DNA of 64,000 nt from Natrialba swarupiae (GTDB lineage Archaea > Halobacteriota > Halobacteria > Halobacteriales > Natrialbaceae), in NCBI RefSeq assembly GCF_008245225.1, contig NZ_VTAW01000012.1:56357-120356 (forward strand). The letters run 5' to 3'. Positions 18,259-27,480 of this stretch are shown here, piece after piece. A model generated the notes under the pieces. It was not told where the DNA came from and did not search any database. It saw only the letters and a list, made by a program, of their open reading frames with translations. The position numbers and the translations under genes are program-made. Positions within the stretch are counted from its first letter, which is position 1; each line of letters opens with the position of its first letter.

Positions 18259-19437
18259 CTACTCGTCAGGAGCGAGGTCGGAGGCTCGATTCGCTGCTGG
18301 CGTGAGTGAGTTGAATACGTGCGTTGGAAACCTGAGTTCGATCGCACTGGGACGGCGACCGCTACCGGTGGTCGGTAACGGAACGCGCTCGATCACCCCT
18401 CGATCGGCGAGTTCGTACAGAAACCGTTTGACCGTTCCTGTGGTCAGCGACGACCGTGCTGCGATATCGTCCGCGACGTCGCGAACGGGTCGATCGGCCG
18501 GATCGATCGAAGCGAGCGTCGAGAGGACTTGTTGACGTGTTTCCGAGAGCGACAACGCCCGGTCGACGTGGACACAATCGTCGGGAACGCCGTCGATCGC
18601 ACACTCCAGATGGCGGGGCTCGATCCGATCGCTGTCTGAGTCTGCGGCACAGTCTGCAGCACCGTAGAGTGCGGCGAGTGCGTCGTGTGCGTTTCCATCG
18701 GCCCACTCCGACAGCGACCGAATCGATTCGTGGTCGATCGTTCCCGGCGAGAGCGACGTCGAGACGCGATCGGTGAGGACGTCGACGAGTTCGTGTCCCC
18801 GATAGGGCGAGACGGGAATCGTCGTTCCGTCCCACCCATCGGGTTCCCCCCGGCCGACGGCAACCGTCGAGCTACTATCGCAGACGGGATCGAGCAGCTC
18901 TCGAGCACGCCGGTACGAGAGCGTCTCGGGTTCGTCGTGGTGATCGACTGCAACGATCGCGCGGCGATCGCGACGGGCGAGTCGATCTTGGAGGCGGTCG
19001 CGAAGGGCATCGGTTCCGATGCCACTTTCGGGGATCGAATCGGTCGACAGCGCGGAGAGCACCGTTCGGTAGAACGCGAACTCACTCCGGACCCGGCGTG
19101 TATCGACGTAGACGAACCAGGTGATCGGTTCGGCCCTGGCGGCACGAGTCGTGGTCCCGATCGACCGACCAGTCTCGCCGAGACGGTCGTTCATCGCAGC
19201 AAACAGGGCGGCGACGATGGCCGACGTGCCGGACCCCGCGGGGCCGGTTACGGCGACCGATGACGGAAGACCGCCGTCGAACACCGGTTCGAACGCGTCC
19301 AATAGCTGCTCGAGGACGGGGCCGCGTCCGATCGGCTCCGACCGGTGGACGACGGGGCTTAGGTACTCGTAATCGACGACGATTCCGCTCCCCTCTCCTG
19401 CAGATCGGCGACGGTCGATACGCTCGCGGAGTTGCAT
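18259..19437 (-). CDS. Orc1/Cdc6-like AAA protein with degenerate Walker A motif
   Basis: 392 residues. EPIGRGPVLEQLLDAF, the P-loop region and a C-terminal winged helix (STLASIDPADRPVRDVADDI, LTTGTVKRFLYELADRGVI) give the Orc1/Cdc6 architecture. The P-loop reads GPAGSGTS (residues 65-72), with Thr where the invariant Lys should be, and the Walker B position is IVAVDHHDEP rather than DE. ATP hydrolysis is therefore unlikely, and it is probably not a replication initiator. The start is fixed by context: glpC ends TAA and this gene begins ATG in a shared TAATG, so translation should be coupled. The CHAT protease follows. Confidence 0.85.
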   Translation of the reverse strand: MQLRERIDRRRSAGEGSGIVVDYEYLSPVVHRSEPIGRGPVLEQLLDAFEPVFDGGLPSSVAVTGPAGSGTSAIVAALFAAMNDRLGETGRSIGTTTRAARAEPITWFVYVDTRRVRSEFAFYRTVLSALSTDSIPESGIGTDALRDRLQDRLARRDRRAIVAVDHHDEPETLSYRRARELLDPVCDSSSTVAVGRGEPDGWDGTTIPVSPYRGHELVDVLTDRVSTSLSPGTIDHESIRSLSEWADGNAHDALAALYGAADCAADSDSDRIEPRHLECAIDGVPDDCVHVDRALSLSETRQQVLSTLASIDPADRPVRDVADDIAARSSLTTGTVKRFLYELADRGVIERVPLPTTGSGRRPSAIELRFPTHVFNSLTPAANRASDLAPDE

Positions 19438-20789
19438 TACGTCGACTCCGCCGTCGGGTTCGTCCCGACGAGCGCCGCCTCGAGTATCTCGAGGGTGTGG
19501 GTGATTTCGTAGCCGGTTCCGTGTTCCATCTGCATCGAACAGGTCGGACACTCCGTCAGTCCCGCCGTGGCGTCGGCATCCGCCATGTGTTCGAACATTT
19601 CCTTCCCGATCTTCATGGAAGTTTCGTAGTTCTCTTCCTTCCACCCGTAAGTGCCGGAGATACCGGAACAGGAGTCACCCACGTCGTGGGCCTCGACGCC
19701 GTCGATCAACTCGAGGAGTTCGATCGTCTGCCCGTCCAGTCCCTGGTTGCGAGCGTGACACGGTGCGTGATAGGCGAACTCTTCGAATCGGCCGTCGTCG
19801 ACCGATGCGTCCGCGAGCGCCGCCTCGAGATCCTCGTGGACTCGCAGATACTCGACGGCGTCCCAGGTGTTTGTGGCCACCTCGTCGGTGCCCTCGAAGT
19901 CGAACAGTTCGGGGTACTCCTGGCGGATCGACATCGAGCAGGAGCTACAGGAGGCGACGACGTCCGCACCGTCGTCGATCGCGGCGGCGAGTTCGCGGAC
20001 GTTCGTCTCGGCCGAGCGGCGGGCGTCCTCGAGCATCCCGTTTGCGAACATCGGCGTGCCAGAACAGTGCTGTTCGGGGACCAGAACTTCGTAGCCGAAC
20101 TGTTCGTAGACGCGCACGAGAGCCTTCGCGACTTCGGGCGTGTTGTAGTTCGCATAACAGCCGTGGAAGTACGCGATTCGGTTGTTCTCGTCGTGGACCG
20201 CTGGGCCACCCCGCTTTCGCCACCACTCTCGGAAGGTCTCGGTCGCGAACGCGGGGAGTTCCCGCTCGCTCGTGATACCCATCGTCTTCTCGCCGAGCCA
20301 TTTGGTGATCGACAGCCCCATGACGAAGTTCGCAGTCCGGGGGAACGCCGCACCCAGCGGTGCGAGTCGCCGATAGTTCGCGAGCATCCGGTTTCGAAGG
20401 TACTCGCGGGAGAGTTTGGTCATGTTCTCCTCGACGTACTCCCCGCGGGCGGTGTTGTGCATCTGTGAGAGGGGTACCTCGGAGGGACAGGCGCTGTCAC
20501 AGCGCATACAGTTCGAACACTTCATCACCGACTCGTCGATGTCGTGATCGTCCTGGCGCTTGAGCCGCCACTGTTCGGGACCCTGGAACTTCGGGCCGGG
20601 GAACTCGTCGTCGACTTCGGCGACGGGACAGTTGGTGTCACACGTCGAGCACTTATAACAGTCGTCCGCGCCCGGCCGGAGATCCATCTCCTCGGCCTCG
20701 GGGAACACCTGAATCGGTTCGAACTCGCCGTCGTCCCGGCTTTGCTCGTCCGGTACACCCTCGTCCGTCGGTCGGTCTGTGTTACTCAT
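19437..20789 (-). CDS. glpC: Glycerol-3-phosphate dehydrogenase subunit C
   Basis: 450 residues. Two 4-Cys clusters near the N-terminus bind [4Fe-4S] centres: CYKCSTCDTNC (Cys44-Cys54) and CSNCMRCDSAC (Cys91-Cys101). Two CCG-type domains follow, with FHGCYANYNTPEVAKAL, CSSCSMSIRQEYPEL and CSGISGTYGWKE. GlpC anchors the GlpAB dimer at the membrane and passes electrons from glycerol-3-phosphate to the quinone pool. Third in the glpABC order. Its TAA stop overlaps the ATG of the AAA gene, an unusual operon tail. Confidence 0.95.
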   Translation of the reverse strand: MSNTDRPTDEGVPDEQSRDDGEFEPIQVFPEAEEMDLRPGADDCYKCSTCDTNCPVAEVDDEFPGPKFQGPEQWRLKRQDDHDIDESVMKCSNCMRCDSACPSEVPLSQMHNTARGEYVEENMTKLSREYLRNRMLANYRRLAPLGAAFPRTANFVMGLSITKWLGEKTMGITSERELPAFATETFREWWRKRGGPAVHDENNRIAYFHGCYANYNTPEVAKALVRVYEQFGYEVLVPEQHCSGTPMFANGMLEDARRSAETNVRELAAAIDDGADVVASCSSCSMSIRQEYPELFDFEGTDEVATNTWDAVEYLRVHEDLEAALADASVDDGRFEEFAYHAPCHARNQGLDGQTIELLELIDGVEAHDVGDSCSGISGTYGWKEENYETSMKIGKEMFEHMADADATAGLTECPTCSMQMEHGTGYEITHTLEILEAALVGTNPTAEST

Positions 20790-20895
20790 ACGCTCTCCCT
20801 CGTTGATCGATCGCGTTCGCCCGGACTCGGGGGCGTGTCGGCCTCGACTGGCTCACTCGAGCACGGACGCCCGCTCGAGTCGGCCCTGGCATCGA

Positions 20896-22203
20896 TCATT
20901 CGCTTACCTCCGCGCTACGGGTTCCGGCGACGTATCCCGTCGCGATCGAGACCCCCGCGCCCGATTTCTCCGCCGCGTAGTCGTAGCCGCCCAGTACCGC
21001 TCCCGCCGCACGAAGGTTCGCAAACTCCGGCTCGCCGTCGGCGTCGAGCGGTCGGAGCTCGCGGTCCGGTTCGAGGCCGAACCGCGCGTACGGCTGTTCG
21101 CCGAAGACGTCGTCGACGAACCAGTCGTACCGGTCCTCGGCGTGGGGAACACGACAGCCGAATATCGGCTCGGCGACGCCCTCGCGGTCCGACTCGATCC
21201 CTTTGCCGACCAGCCCGCCGGTCGCGAGGACGTACTGATCCGCCCGGTGGGGGATCTCGGCGCCGTGTCGGTCGACGACGACGTGGTCGATCCGCTCGGT
21301 ACGACGACCGGCACCGGCCCTATCGCCCGTCTCGTACCCCACCACCGGAACGCCAGACGTCACCCTGACGCCCGCCGCCTCAAGCGCGTCGTACAGCAAC
21401 TCCTCGAGGCGGATTCCGGGGAGACTCGGCGGCCCCATCGGGACCTCGAAGACGTCGGCACCGAGCGTGTCTGCCAGATCGCCTCGGACGTCGTCGGCTC
21501 GTTCGTCGCCGAGGATCGCGGGAAACCCGACCCGTGGCTCGCCCTCGAAGTGGTCTCGAACGGCCGTTGAGAGCGCCTCGCGCGCACCCGCCTCTCCGGA
21601 GGGAGTCGAGACGGATTCGTTCCGGTCGAGGAGGTGGGCGTATCTGGTCACTTTCGCGTCGTCTCTGGTGATGCCGGGAAACCGCAGTGTCACGCCGCGG
21701 CAGTCGAAGGGGATGCCTGCGGCCTCGAGATGGGCCGCGGCGAGCGGCGCGTCGAAGTCGGGAAGCGTCTCGACGCCGACCAGCAGGGCGTCGCGGTCGT
21801 CGCTCGCCAGTCCGGGAGCCGTCGCGGCGGGGTAGCGGGCGGTCGGCTTGACAGTCCCGCCGTGGGTCGGGACGAGCGCGTTCCGATCGGTGTGCCCACC
21901 CGCGTAGGCGTCCCCGACGATCCCGTCGAAAAACGACAGCGCATCGCGTACGGCGTCAATTCCGACGCGCTCGTAGGGGTGTCCGTGTGGAAGCTCCTCG
22001 AGCGCGTCGAACGGATCGGTCAGCGGGCCCTTGCCCGCGGGCGTGTACCCGAGTACGTCGATCAATCCGCTGGCGTGGCGGAGCGTACTCTGTTTGTAGG
22101 TGACGAGACGAACCCGTTTCGTGCCCGCGTTCGCGGCGGCCAGAGCGGCCGTCGCCCCGGCAAGACCACCGCCGATCACGAGGACGTCGTCTTCGATCGC
22201 CAT
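20896..22203 (-). CDS. glpB: Glycerol-3-phosphate dehydrogenase subunit B
   Basis: About 435 residues. The dinucleotide-binding motif VLVIGGGLAGATAALAAANA is at the very start, and the C-terminus contains DQYVLATGGLVGKGIESD and the closing LGGYDYAAEKSGAGVSIATG. GlpB is the FMN-binding subunit of the anaerobic G3P dehydrogenase. Three in-frame ATGs (22227, 22212, 22203) compete; 22203 (MAIEDDVLVIGGG) best matches the family spacing before the GGG. A 10-codon ORF bridges the glpA stop and this ATG. Confidence 0.93.
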   Translation of the reverse strand: MAIEDDVLVIGGGLAGATAALAAANAGTKRVRLVTYKQSTLRHASGLIDVLGYTPAGKGPLTDPFDALEELPHGHPYERVGIDAVRDALSFFDGIVGDAYAGGHTDRNALVPTHGGTVKPTARYPAATAPGLASDDRDALLVGVETLPDFDAPLAAAHLEAAGIPFDCRGVTLRFPGITRDDAKVTRYAHLLDRNESVSTPSGEAGAREALSTAVRDHFEGEPRVGFPAILGDERADDVRGDLADTLGADVFEVPMGPPSLPGIRLEELLYDALEAAGVRVTSGVPVVGYETGDRAGAGRRTERIDHVVVDRHGAEIPHRADQYVLATGGLVGKGIESDREGVAEPIFGCRVPHAEDRYDWFVDDVFGEQPYARFGLEPDRELRPLDADGEPEFANLRAAGAVLGGYDYAAEKSGAGVSIATGYVAGTRSAEVSE

Positions 22204-22204
22204 C

Positions 22205-22237
22205 TCAGCCATCCACCTCGACTCCATCAGCTGACAT
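22205..22237 (-). CDS. Ten-residue ORF bridging glpA and glpB
   Basis: [10 protein letters not shown] then TGA. Its ATG overlaps the glpA stop (TGATG) and its own stop ends one base before the glpB ATG at 22203 (TGAGATG). This spacing would allow stop-restart translation from glpA to glpB. If glpB starts at 22227 or 22212 instead, the arrangement is accidental. See the finding on leader ORFs. Confidence 0.25.
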   Translation of the reverse strand: MSADGVEVDG

Positions 22238-23937
22238 CACTGACCCTCCCCCGCGTCGAACGCCGCGTACTCGAGTGACTCCGAACCAGTCTCGAGCGCC
22301 GACGGCCCGGCGTTCGCGGGGTCCCGATCGCGGTTCATCGTCGTCGCGTGCAGGGCGTAGTTCAACATCGCCTGCGAGAGCTGTTCGCCCCAGAGGGCGT
22401 GGCGTTGGCCCTTCCAGCGTTCGTCGAAGAGGTCGTCGAGCGCCTCGCGGACGGTCTCCTCGTCGTACTCGGGGTGGAGCTCGTTTGCCATCGGCCCACA
22501 GCAAAAGCCGCCCTGGCAGTTGCCCATCGACGCCCGGGTGCGGATACGGACCGCGTTCAGATCCGTTCCCGACTGGGAGATCGCGTCCTGTACCTCCGCG
22601 CGGGTCACCCCCTCGCAGGCACAGATCACCGGGTTCGGCTCGTCGGTCTCGAGGACGTCCCGCGACCGACTGCCGAGTCGCTTCGTGCTTCGGCGAGCGA
22701 TCGGCGACCGGAGACCGAACTCGTCCATCCCGTCCTCGAGTCGCTCGAGGTTCTCGCTGCCGGGGAGTGGTTCCTCGGCGGTGGCACAGGTGGCGTCGAC
22801 ACCGAGTTCGGCGCAGACGTGATCGGCGATCTCCTCGGCCATCGCGCGGTAGGTGGTTAGCTTGCCGCCGACGATACTCGCCACTCCCGAGACGCCGTCG
22901 CGTTCGTCGTGATCGAGCAGGAAGAAATCGCGCGTGATATCGGTCGGGTCCTCGGTCGCTCTCCCCGGCGGCTCGTACAGCGGGCGAACGCCCCAGAACG
23001 AACGGATCGTTCGCGCCTCCGAGAGGATCGGAACGAGCTCAGAGAGCGTGTCGATCATCATGTCGACTTCCCACTCCTCCTCCGGGTAGTCGTCGGGATC
23101 GGTGACCTCCTCGTCGGTCGTCCCGAGGATGGCTGTCGTCTCGTGGGGGACGATGATATCCGCGTCGCCTTTCGGCCGACAGCGGTTGATGACGGTGTCG
23201 ACCTGCCGGACGTTCATGATCGTCATCACGCCCTTCGAGGGCCGGACGGCGACCTCGAGGTCGGCCATCGCGGCGATCTGGCCGGCCCACGCGCCGGTCG
23301 CGTTAACGACGTACTCGGCGGTGATCTCCTCGGTGCTCCCCGGAACGCCGTGCGTTCGCCGGCCGGGTCCCGAGTCGTGACGAACCCGTACGCCGTAGAC
23401 GTCGTCGCCCTCGCGCAGCAGGTCGATTACCTCCGCGTGGGTCTCGATTCGAGCGCCGTGGATCTGGGCATCGAGTGCGTTCGCCACGCAGAGGCGGAAC
23501 GGATCGACCGCGCCGTCGGGCACCTCGATGGCGCGTTTCACGTCGTTGGCGAGGTAGGGTTCGATCTCGCGAGCCTCCCGACCCGAGAGGGCACGTGTGG
23601 GGATTCCACACTCCCGACAGCCCTCGAGTTTCTCCCGGAAGTACGAATCCGGGTCCTCCGGCCGCTGGACGAACAGTCCGCCGGTCAACTCGACGCAGTG
23701 GCCGGCGATGTCCCGGAGGACTTCGTTCTCCTCGATGCACTCGGTCGCACTCGCTCGATCGGAGACGGCGTACCGCCCACCGCTGTGTAAGAGGCCGTGC
23801 ATCCGGCCCGTAGTCCCGTGGGTTAGATTGCCTCGTTCGACGAGCGTGACCTCGAGGCCGCGCATCGCGAGATCGCGAGCGATGCCACAGCCCGTCGAGC
23901 CACCGCCGAGGACGAGGACCTCAGTATCGTATCCCAT
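22237..23937 (-). CDS. glpA: Glycerol-3-phosphate dehydrogenase subunit A
   Basis: 566 residues. The FAD motif [20 protein letters not shown] is at residue 7 on, followed by [20 protein letters not shown]. The C-terminus carries a BFD-like [2Fe-2S] region: [15 protein letters not shown] and [13 protein letters not shown]. It oxidises sn-glycerol-3-phosphate to dihydroxyacetone phosphate, the main glycerol entry route in haloarchaea. First gene of a glpABC operon and divergent from the phosphonate-type transporter; its partner glpK is 10 kb away at 34.2 kb. Confidence 0.96.
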   Translation of the reverse strand: MGYDTEVLVLGGGSTGCGIARDLAMRGLEVTLVERGNLTHGTTGRMHGLLHSGGRYAVSDRASATECIEENEVLRDIAGHCVELTGGLFVQRPEDPDSYFREKLEGCRECGIPTRALSGREAREIEPYLANDVKRAIEVPDGAVDPFRLCVANALDAQIHGARIETHAEVIDLLREGDDVYGVRVRHDSGPGRRTHGVPGSTEEITAEYVVNATGAWAGQIAAMADLEVAVRPSKGVMTIMNVRQVDTVINRCRPKGDADIIVPHETTAILGTTDEEVTDPDDYPEEEWEVDMMIDTLSELVPILSEARTIRSFWGVRPLYEPPGRATEDPTDITRDFFLLDHDERDGVSGVASIVGGKLTTYRAMAEEIADHVCAELGVDATCATAEEPLPGSENLERLEDGMDEFGLRSPIARRSTKRLGSRSRDVLETDEPNPVICACEGVTRAEVQDAISQSGTDLNAVRIRTRASMGNCQGGFCCGPMANELHPEYDEETVREALDDLFDERWKGQRHALWGEQLSQAMLNYALHATTMNRDRDPANAGPSALETGSESLEYAAFDAGEGQ

Positions 23938-23970
23938 TCCTTTACTCGTAGGTTGGAAGCTCCCGCCTCT

Positions 23971-23980
23971 TTATTTTATC
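23971..23980 (-). promoter_or_regulatory. Probable TATA element of glpABC
   Basis: Read on the minus strand, GATAAAATAA lies about 37 bases before the glpA ATG at 23937, implying a leader of roughly 10 bases. Confidence 0.5.
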
Positions 23981-24519
23981 GACGGTCTCGGAGCGCCCGT
24001 ACTAAATTGTCGAACTCCGAGGCCGCCGGAAGGTAGGAGTTTGAACCACTCTAGGCGAGGGTTCTCCTCTAACCACAGGAGAAGGCACAGCTAACGGGTG
24101 CGATCGCGACGATCGATAGCCGACTCCAGTATCTGGGGACGTCGTGGTCCGGCGAGACCAGTCGATCGTCGCTCGAGAGACGAGAACAGGGTTCCCCCAC
24201 GTTCGACGACGACGTTGTGTCGATCGAGACACCCGGTTCCGATCGGACGAGCGCGACGTGAGACGGTGTAGCGCTAAACTCACAGCACACAACCGCTACA
24301 GAAGATATTCTCGGCAGTGACAGAGGAGAAACCAGATTTCGTACTAAAGGAAATTATAACTCACTCTGGCCGCAACGTCGAGATGCGAACCAGGTCCCCG
24401 CCACCCCACGGCGGTCGACACCCACCACCGTCACGTGACGGCCCCGAGCAGTCCCGGTACATTATTCGCTCGAGGATTTGTTCCAAATTTTTGACTCATG
24501 GTGTGCGACCAACAATAAG

Positions 24520-24528
24520 TTATATAAC
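24520..24528 (+). promoter_or_regulatory. TATA element of the phosphonate-type transporter operon
   Basis: TTATATAAC, a perfect palindrome, centred 27 bases before the ATG at 24551: the classic leaderless haloarchaeal arrangement. Flanking sequence is AT-rich (CAATAAG before, TATTCATTATAG after). Confidence 0.75.
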
Positions 24529-24550
24529 TATTCATTATAGATTGGTGTAC

Positions 24551-25717
24551 ATGGGTCGAGATGACAGACCACGGTGCAGCATGTGTCGACGAAAGGTACT
24601 CCTCGGGACGGGAGCGGCGATGACCGCCGGTCTCGCAGGGTGTGCCGAAGAAGAGGATGCGGGAGGGAACGGCACCGGGAACGGAAATGGCAATGGAAAC
24701 GGCAACGGCAACGGCAACGGCAACGGGGAGGCTGGGGCCGACTTCGAGGCGTTCGATCCCGACGATCCGGTGTTCCCCCAGACGATGCAGACGTTGATGG
24801 ACGAAGGGTTCGTCACCGGGCGGATCGAGGACATCGAAGCGTTCGAAGAGCAAGACGAGCCCCACTACGGGGGCTCCGTAACTGATCCCGGCGATATCGA
24901 AGAGAACGATCCGGATACGCTCCAGTTCGCGCTGACGCCGACGGAGGATCCGGCGCTGTACGCGGACATGCTCGATCCGCTTCTCGACAACATCGAGGAG
25001 GAAACCGGATACCCCGTCGAGAACAACATGGTCGACAGCTACGCGGCACAGGTCGAGGCGATGCGGGGAGATCAGCTCCACATCGCCGGCTTCTCGACCG
25101 GTGCAGTGCCGTTCGCAGTGAACCTGGCGGACGCGGTTCCGTTCGGCATCCAGGTCGCCGAGGAAGACGCCGGCTACCGACTGTGGGCGATCACACACAT
25201 GGACAACGAGGACATCAACTCGGTCGAGGACTTCGCGGGGCGGACCGGTGCCCACGGTGACCCGGCATCGAACTCCGGTCATCTGATGCCGAACGCGCTG
25301 TTCCCGGAGCAGTTCGGCGTCGTCCCCGGCGAGGATTACGAGTTCGAACACGTCGGCAGTCACGAAAACGTCATTCTGTCGATCTACCACCAGGACAGCG
25401 AAGTCGCACCGGTCTGTAGTACCTGTGTGACTCGAGTTGCCGAGCGTGGTGACGTCGATCCGACCGAGATCAAGGCCGTCTGGGCGAGCGATCCGATCCC
25501 GACCACCGCGTTCACGTACAAGGCGAACTTGCCCGTCGACGTACAGGAAGGGATCGAACGGGCGTTCCTCGAACACGACTACTACGGAACCGAGTTCGCA
25601 GAGGAGTTCGAAGGACGCGGCGAGTTCGTCGAGATCGATTACGCGACCCACTGGCACAACATCCTGGTGACTCACGAGGACAACGACGTCGACCTCACGG
25701 ACCCCGCCGAGATCTGA
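24551..25717 (+). CDS. phnD: Phosphonate/phosphite-type ABC transporter, substrate-binding lipoprotein
   Basis: 388 residues. The N-terminus has a twin arginine (CRRKVLLGTGAAMTAGLAGC) and a lipobox Cys31, so it is Tat-exported and lipid-anchored. A Gly-Asn repeat linker (GNGNGNGNGNGNGNGNG) at about 39-57 tethers the binding domain. The body has the PhnD fold: DQLHIAGFSTGAVPFAVN, DPASNSGHLMPNALF, HVGSHENVILSIY. PhnD-type proteins bind phosphonates, phosphite or other phosphate esters. Ligand identity is open, and the genomic neighbours suggest an organophosphate. First gene of phnD-C-E-E. Confidence 0.9.
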   Translation: MGRDDRPRCSMCRRKVLLGTGAAMTAGLAGCAEEEDAGGNGTGNGNGNGNGNGNGNGNGEAGADFEAFDPDDPVFPQTMQTLMDEGFVTGRIEDIEAFEEQDEPHYGGSVTDPGDIEENDPDTLQFALTPTEDPALYADMLDPLLDNIEEETGYPVENNMVDSYAAQVEAMRGDQLHIAGFSTGAVPFAVNLADAVPFGIQVAEEDAGYRLWAITHMDNEDINSVEDFAGRTGAHGDPASNSGHLMPNALFPEQFGVVPGEDYEFEHVGSHENVILSIYHQDSEVAPVCSTCVTRVAERGDVDPTEIKAVWASDPIPTTAFTYKANLPVDVQEGIERAFLEHDYYGTEFAEEFEGRGEFVEIDYATHWHNILVTHEDNDVDLTDPAEI

Positions 25718-25771
25718 TGAGACGATAAGTCGGGGTCGTTTCGTTTTCAAATTATAATTGAGAAACAACCA

Positions 25772-26605
25772 ATGTTAGAAATAACGGATCTAGAGAAGGT
25801 CTACTCGACGGGTGACGAAGCGCTGAAAGGCGTGTCTATGGACGTAGAGGGAGAAGAAGTCGTCTCGATTATCGGCCCCAGCGGTGCCGGGAAGAGTACC
25901 CTCATCAGGTGTATCAACCGGTTGACCGAGCCGACGGCCGGATCGATCGTACTCGATGGAGAGGACGTAACGACCATGTCGAAGTCGGAGCTGCGCAACG
26001 CCCGACGGGATATGGGGATGATCTTCCAGGAGTTCAATCTCGTCGAACGCCTCACGGTCATGGAGAACGTTCTCTCCGGGCGGGTCGGGTACATCAGTAC
26101 GATGCAGGCACTCCGTCGGAACTTCCCGGAGGAAGACGTCCAACGCGCATACGAGGTTCTCGACCGGGTCGGCGTTGGCGGGATGGAAAACAAGCGCGCC
26201 GACGAACTCTCGGGTGGCCAACGACAACGAATCGGAATCGCCCGTGCCGTGCTTCAACGGCCGAAGATTCTGCTCGTCGACGAGCCGACCAGCGCACTCG
26301 ATCCCGAAACCTCCTTCGCCGTCATGGAACTGTTGACGGAGATTGCAAGAGAGGAGGGAATTCCTGTGTTGATCAACATCCACGAGGTCGAACTCGCTCT
26401 CGAGTACACGGACCGTATCGTCGGCCTTGCGGACGGCGAGGTCGTCTTCAAGGGGACGCCAGACGAGTTCGACCAGGGCGCACGCGACACCATCTACCGG
26501 GCCGGCGAGTCTCGGGAGGATCAGTCGACTCCGGGCGAACAGGTTCAGAAACAGCAATCGGCGTCGGTCGATATTTCGGATGCCGACAGAGAAACGTCGT
26601 ACTAA
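25772..26605 (+). CDS. phnC: Phosphonate-type ABC transporter ATP-binding protein
   Basis: 277 residues. Walker A is GPSGAGKST (residues 35-43), the Q-loop [14 protein letters not shown], the signature [17 protein letters not shown] and Walker [15 protein letters not shown], all intact. PhnC-type N-terminus [20 protein letters not shown]. The last 30 residues are a non-conserved tail. It follows phnD after 54 bases containing a T-rich run and AATTATAATTG, which might be a partial terminator plus an internal promoter. Confidence 0.93.
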   Translation: MLEITDLEKVYSTGDEALKGVSMDVEGEEVVSIIGPSGAGKSTLIRCINRLTEPTAGSIVLDGEDVTTMSKSELRNARRDMGMIFQEFNLVERLTVMENVLSGRVGYISTMQALRRNFPEEDVQRAYEVLDRVGVGGMENKRADELSGGQRQRIGIARAVLQRPKILLVDEPTSALDPETSFAVMELLTEIAREEGIPVLINIHEVELALEYTDRIVGLADGEVVFKGTPDEFDQGARDTIYRAGESREDQSTPGEQVQKQQSASVDISDADRETSY

Positions 26606-26609
26606 CAGT

Positions 26610-26669
26610 ATGAGCGTACCACACAGTTACGCAGAACGAACACATCGGCAGGGTGAGACGCGTGTCTAA
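26610..26669 (+). CDS. 19-residue ORF between phnC and the first phnE
   Basis: MSVPHSYAERTHRQGETRV, beginning 4 bases after the phnC stop and ending inside the first codons of phnE (stop TAA at 26667-26669, phnE GTG at 26662). It could keep ribosomes moving to the phnE start. No similarity seen, and it may be fortuitous. Confidence 0.25.
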   Translation: MSVPHSYAERTHRQGETRV

Positions 26670-27480
26670 ATCGGAGCCCAGCGCCGGATATCCGGAGACG
26701 TGGGAACGTCCGTCCGTGTTCTACAACGAGTACGTCAAGTACGTCGTGTACCTGGCGATTATCCTGTTCGTTCTCTGGAGTGCGTGGGCGGTTCGACCGA
26801 GCGTCGAACGGGTCATGGGCGGTATCGACGCGGCGTCGATCCTGCTCTCGACGATGTTCCCGCCGGATCTGTCCCCCATTGCACTCGAGCGAACGTACGG
26901 CGGGATGGTCGAGAGTATCGCGATGGCGTTCGTCGCGACGGCGATCGGTGTCGTCTTGAGTTTGCCCGTCGCCGTGATGGCGGCCGAGAATCTCGTTCCA
27001 CGACCCGTCTACTACGTGGGACGTGCGATCGTCTCGGTCTCGCGTGCGCTACACGAACTCGTGTTAGCGATCATCTGCGTCGTCGCGGTCGGTCTCGGTC
27101 CGCTCGCAGGGGTCATCGCGCTCGTCTTCGCGACGCCGGGATTCTTCGCCAAACTGCTCGCCGAAGATCTCGAGGATATCGACGAGGGCCAGGTCGACGC
27201 GATACGCGCCTCGGGTGGAAACTCGCTTCAGGTGTTGTTGTACGGCGTCGCCCCACAGGTCATACCGCGGATGGTCGGTCTCATCATCTACCGGTGGGAC
27301 ATCAACATCCGTGCGAGTACGATCGTCGGTATCGTCGGTGCGGGTGGGATCGGCGTCACGCTGCTCAACTCGTTCGAGCGCTACGAGTACGACTTTGCCC
27401 TTACGATCATCCTCGCGATCATCGCGGTCGTCATGGTCGGTGAAATCGCGAGTGCAATCGCACGACGGAGGGTCCAGTAA
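26662..27480 (+). CDS. phnE: Phosphonate-type ABC transporter permease (first copy)
   Basis: 272 residues from GTG 26662; GGTGAG at 26651-26656 is a Shine-Dalgarno-like sequence at good spacing, which favours this start over GTG 26653. About six membrane helices. The EAA loop region reads EGQVDAIRASGGNSLQVLLY, followed by RWDINIRASTIVGIVGAGGI, which is typical of PhnE. It forms the membrane channel with the second permease. Its stop overlaps the next start (TAATG). Confidence 0.92.
   Translation: MSKSEPSAGYPETWERPSVFYNEYVKYVVYLAIILFVLWSAWAVRPSVERVMGGIDAASILLSTMFPPDLSPIALERTYGGMVESIAMAFVATAIGVVLSLPVAVMAAENLVPRPVYYVGRAIVSVSRALHELVLAIICVVAVGLGPLAGVIALVFATPGFFAKLLAEDLEDIDEGQVDAIRASGGNSLQVLLYGVAPQVIPRMVGLIIYRWDINIRASTIVGIVGAGGIGVTLLNSFERYEYDFALTIILAIIAVVMVGEIASAIARRRVQ

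Larger units (their letters stand above)
23938..24550. other. Divergent intergenic region between glpA and phnD-like gene
   Basis: 613 bases without a supported gene. It contains the promoters at both ends, a small inverted repeat TTCTCCTctaaccacAGGAGAA at 24060-24082, and from 24300 an AT-richer part leading into the transporter promoter. A 73-codon GTG-started minus-strand frame at 24069-24290 lacks acidic haloarchaeal composition. Confidence 0.6.

Noticed and set aside
18259..19437. Replication origin next to an Orc1/Cdc6 gene
   Set aside because: The P-loop Lys is missing, the gene is embedded in an operon, and no set of origin-recognition-box repeats is visible around it.
24069..24290. 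73-codon GTG-started minus-strand frame between glpA and phnD
   Set aside because: Composition unlike haloarchaeal proteins and no ribosome-binding or promoter signal.
24682..24725. GGCAAC tandem repeat as a microsatellite or regulatory repeat
   Set aside because: It simply encodes the Gly-Asn linker after the lipobox of the PhnD-type lipoprotein, a common tether in haloarchaeal binding proteins.
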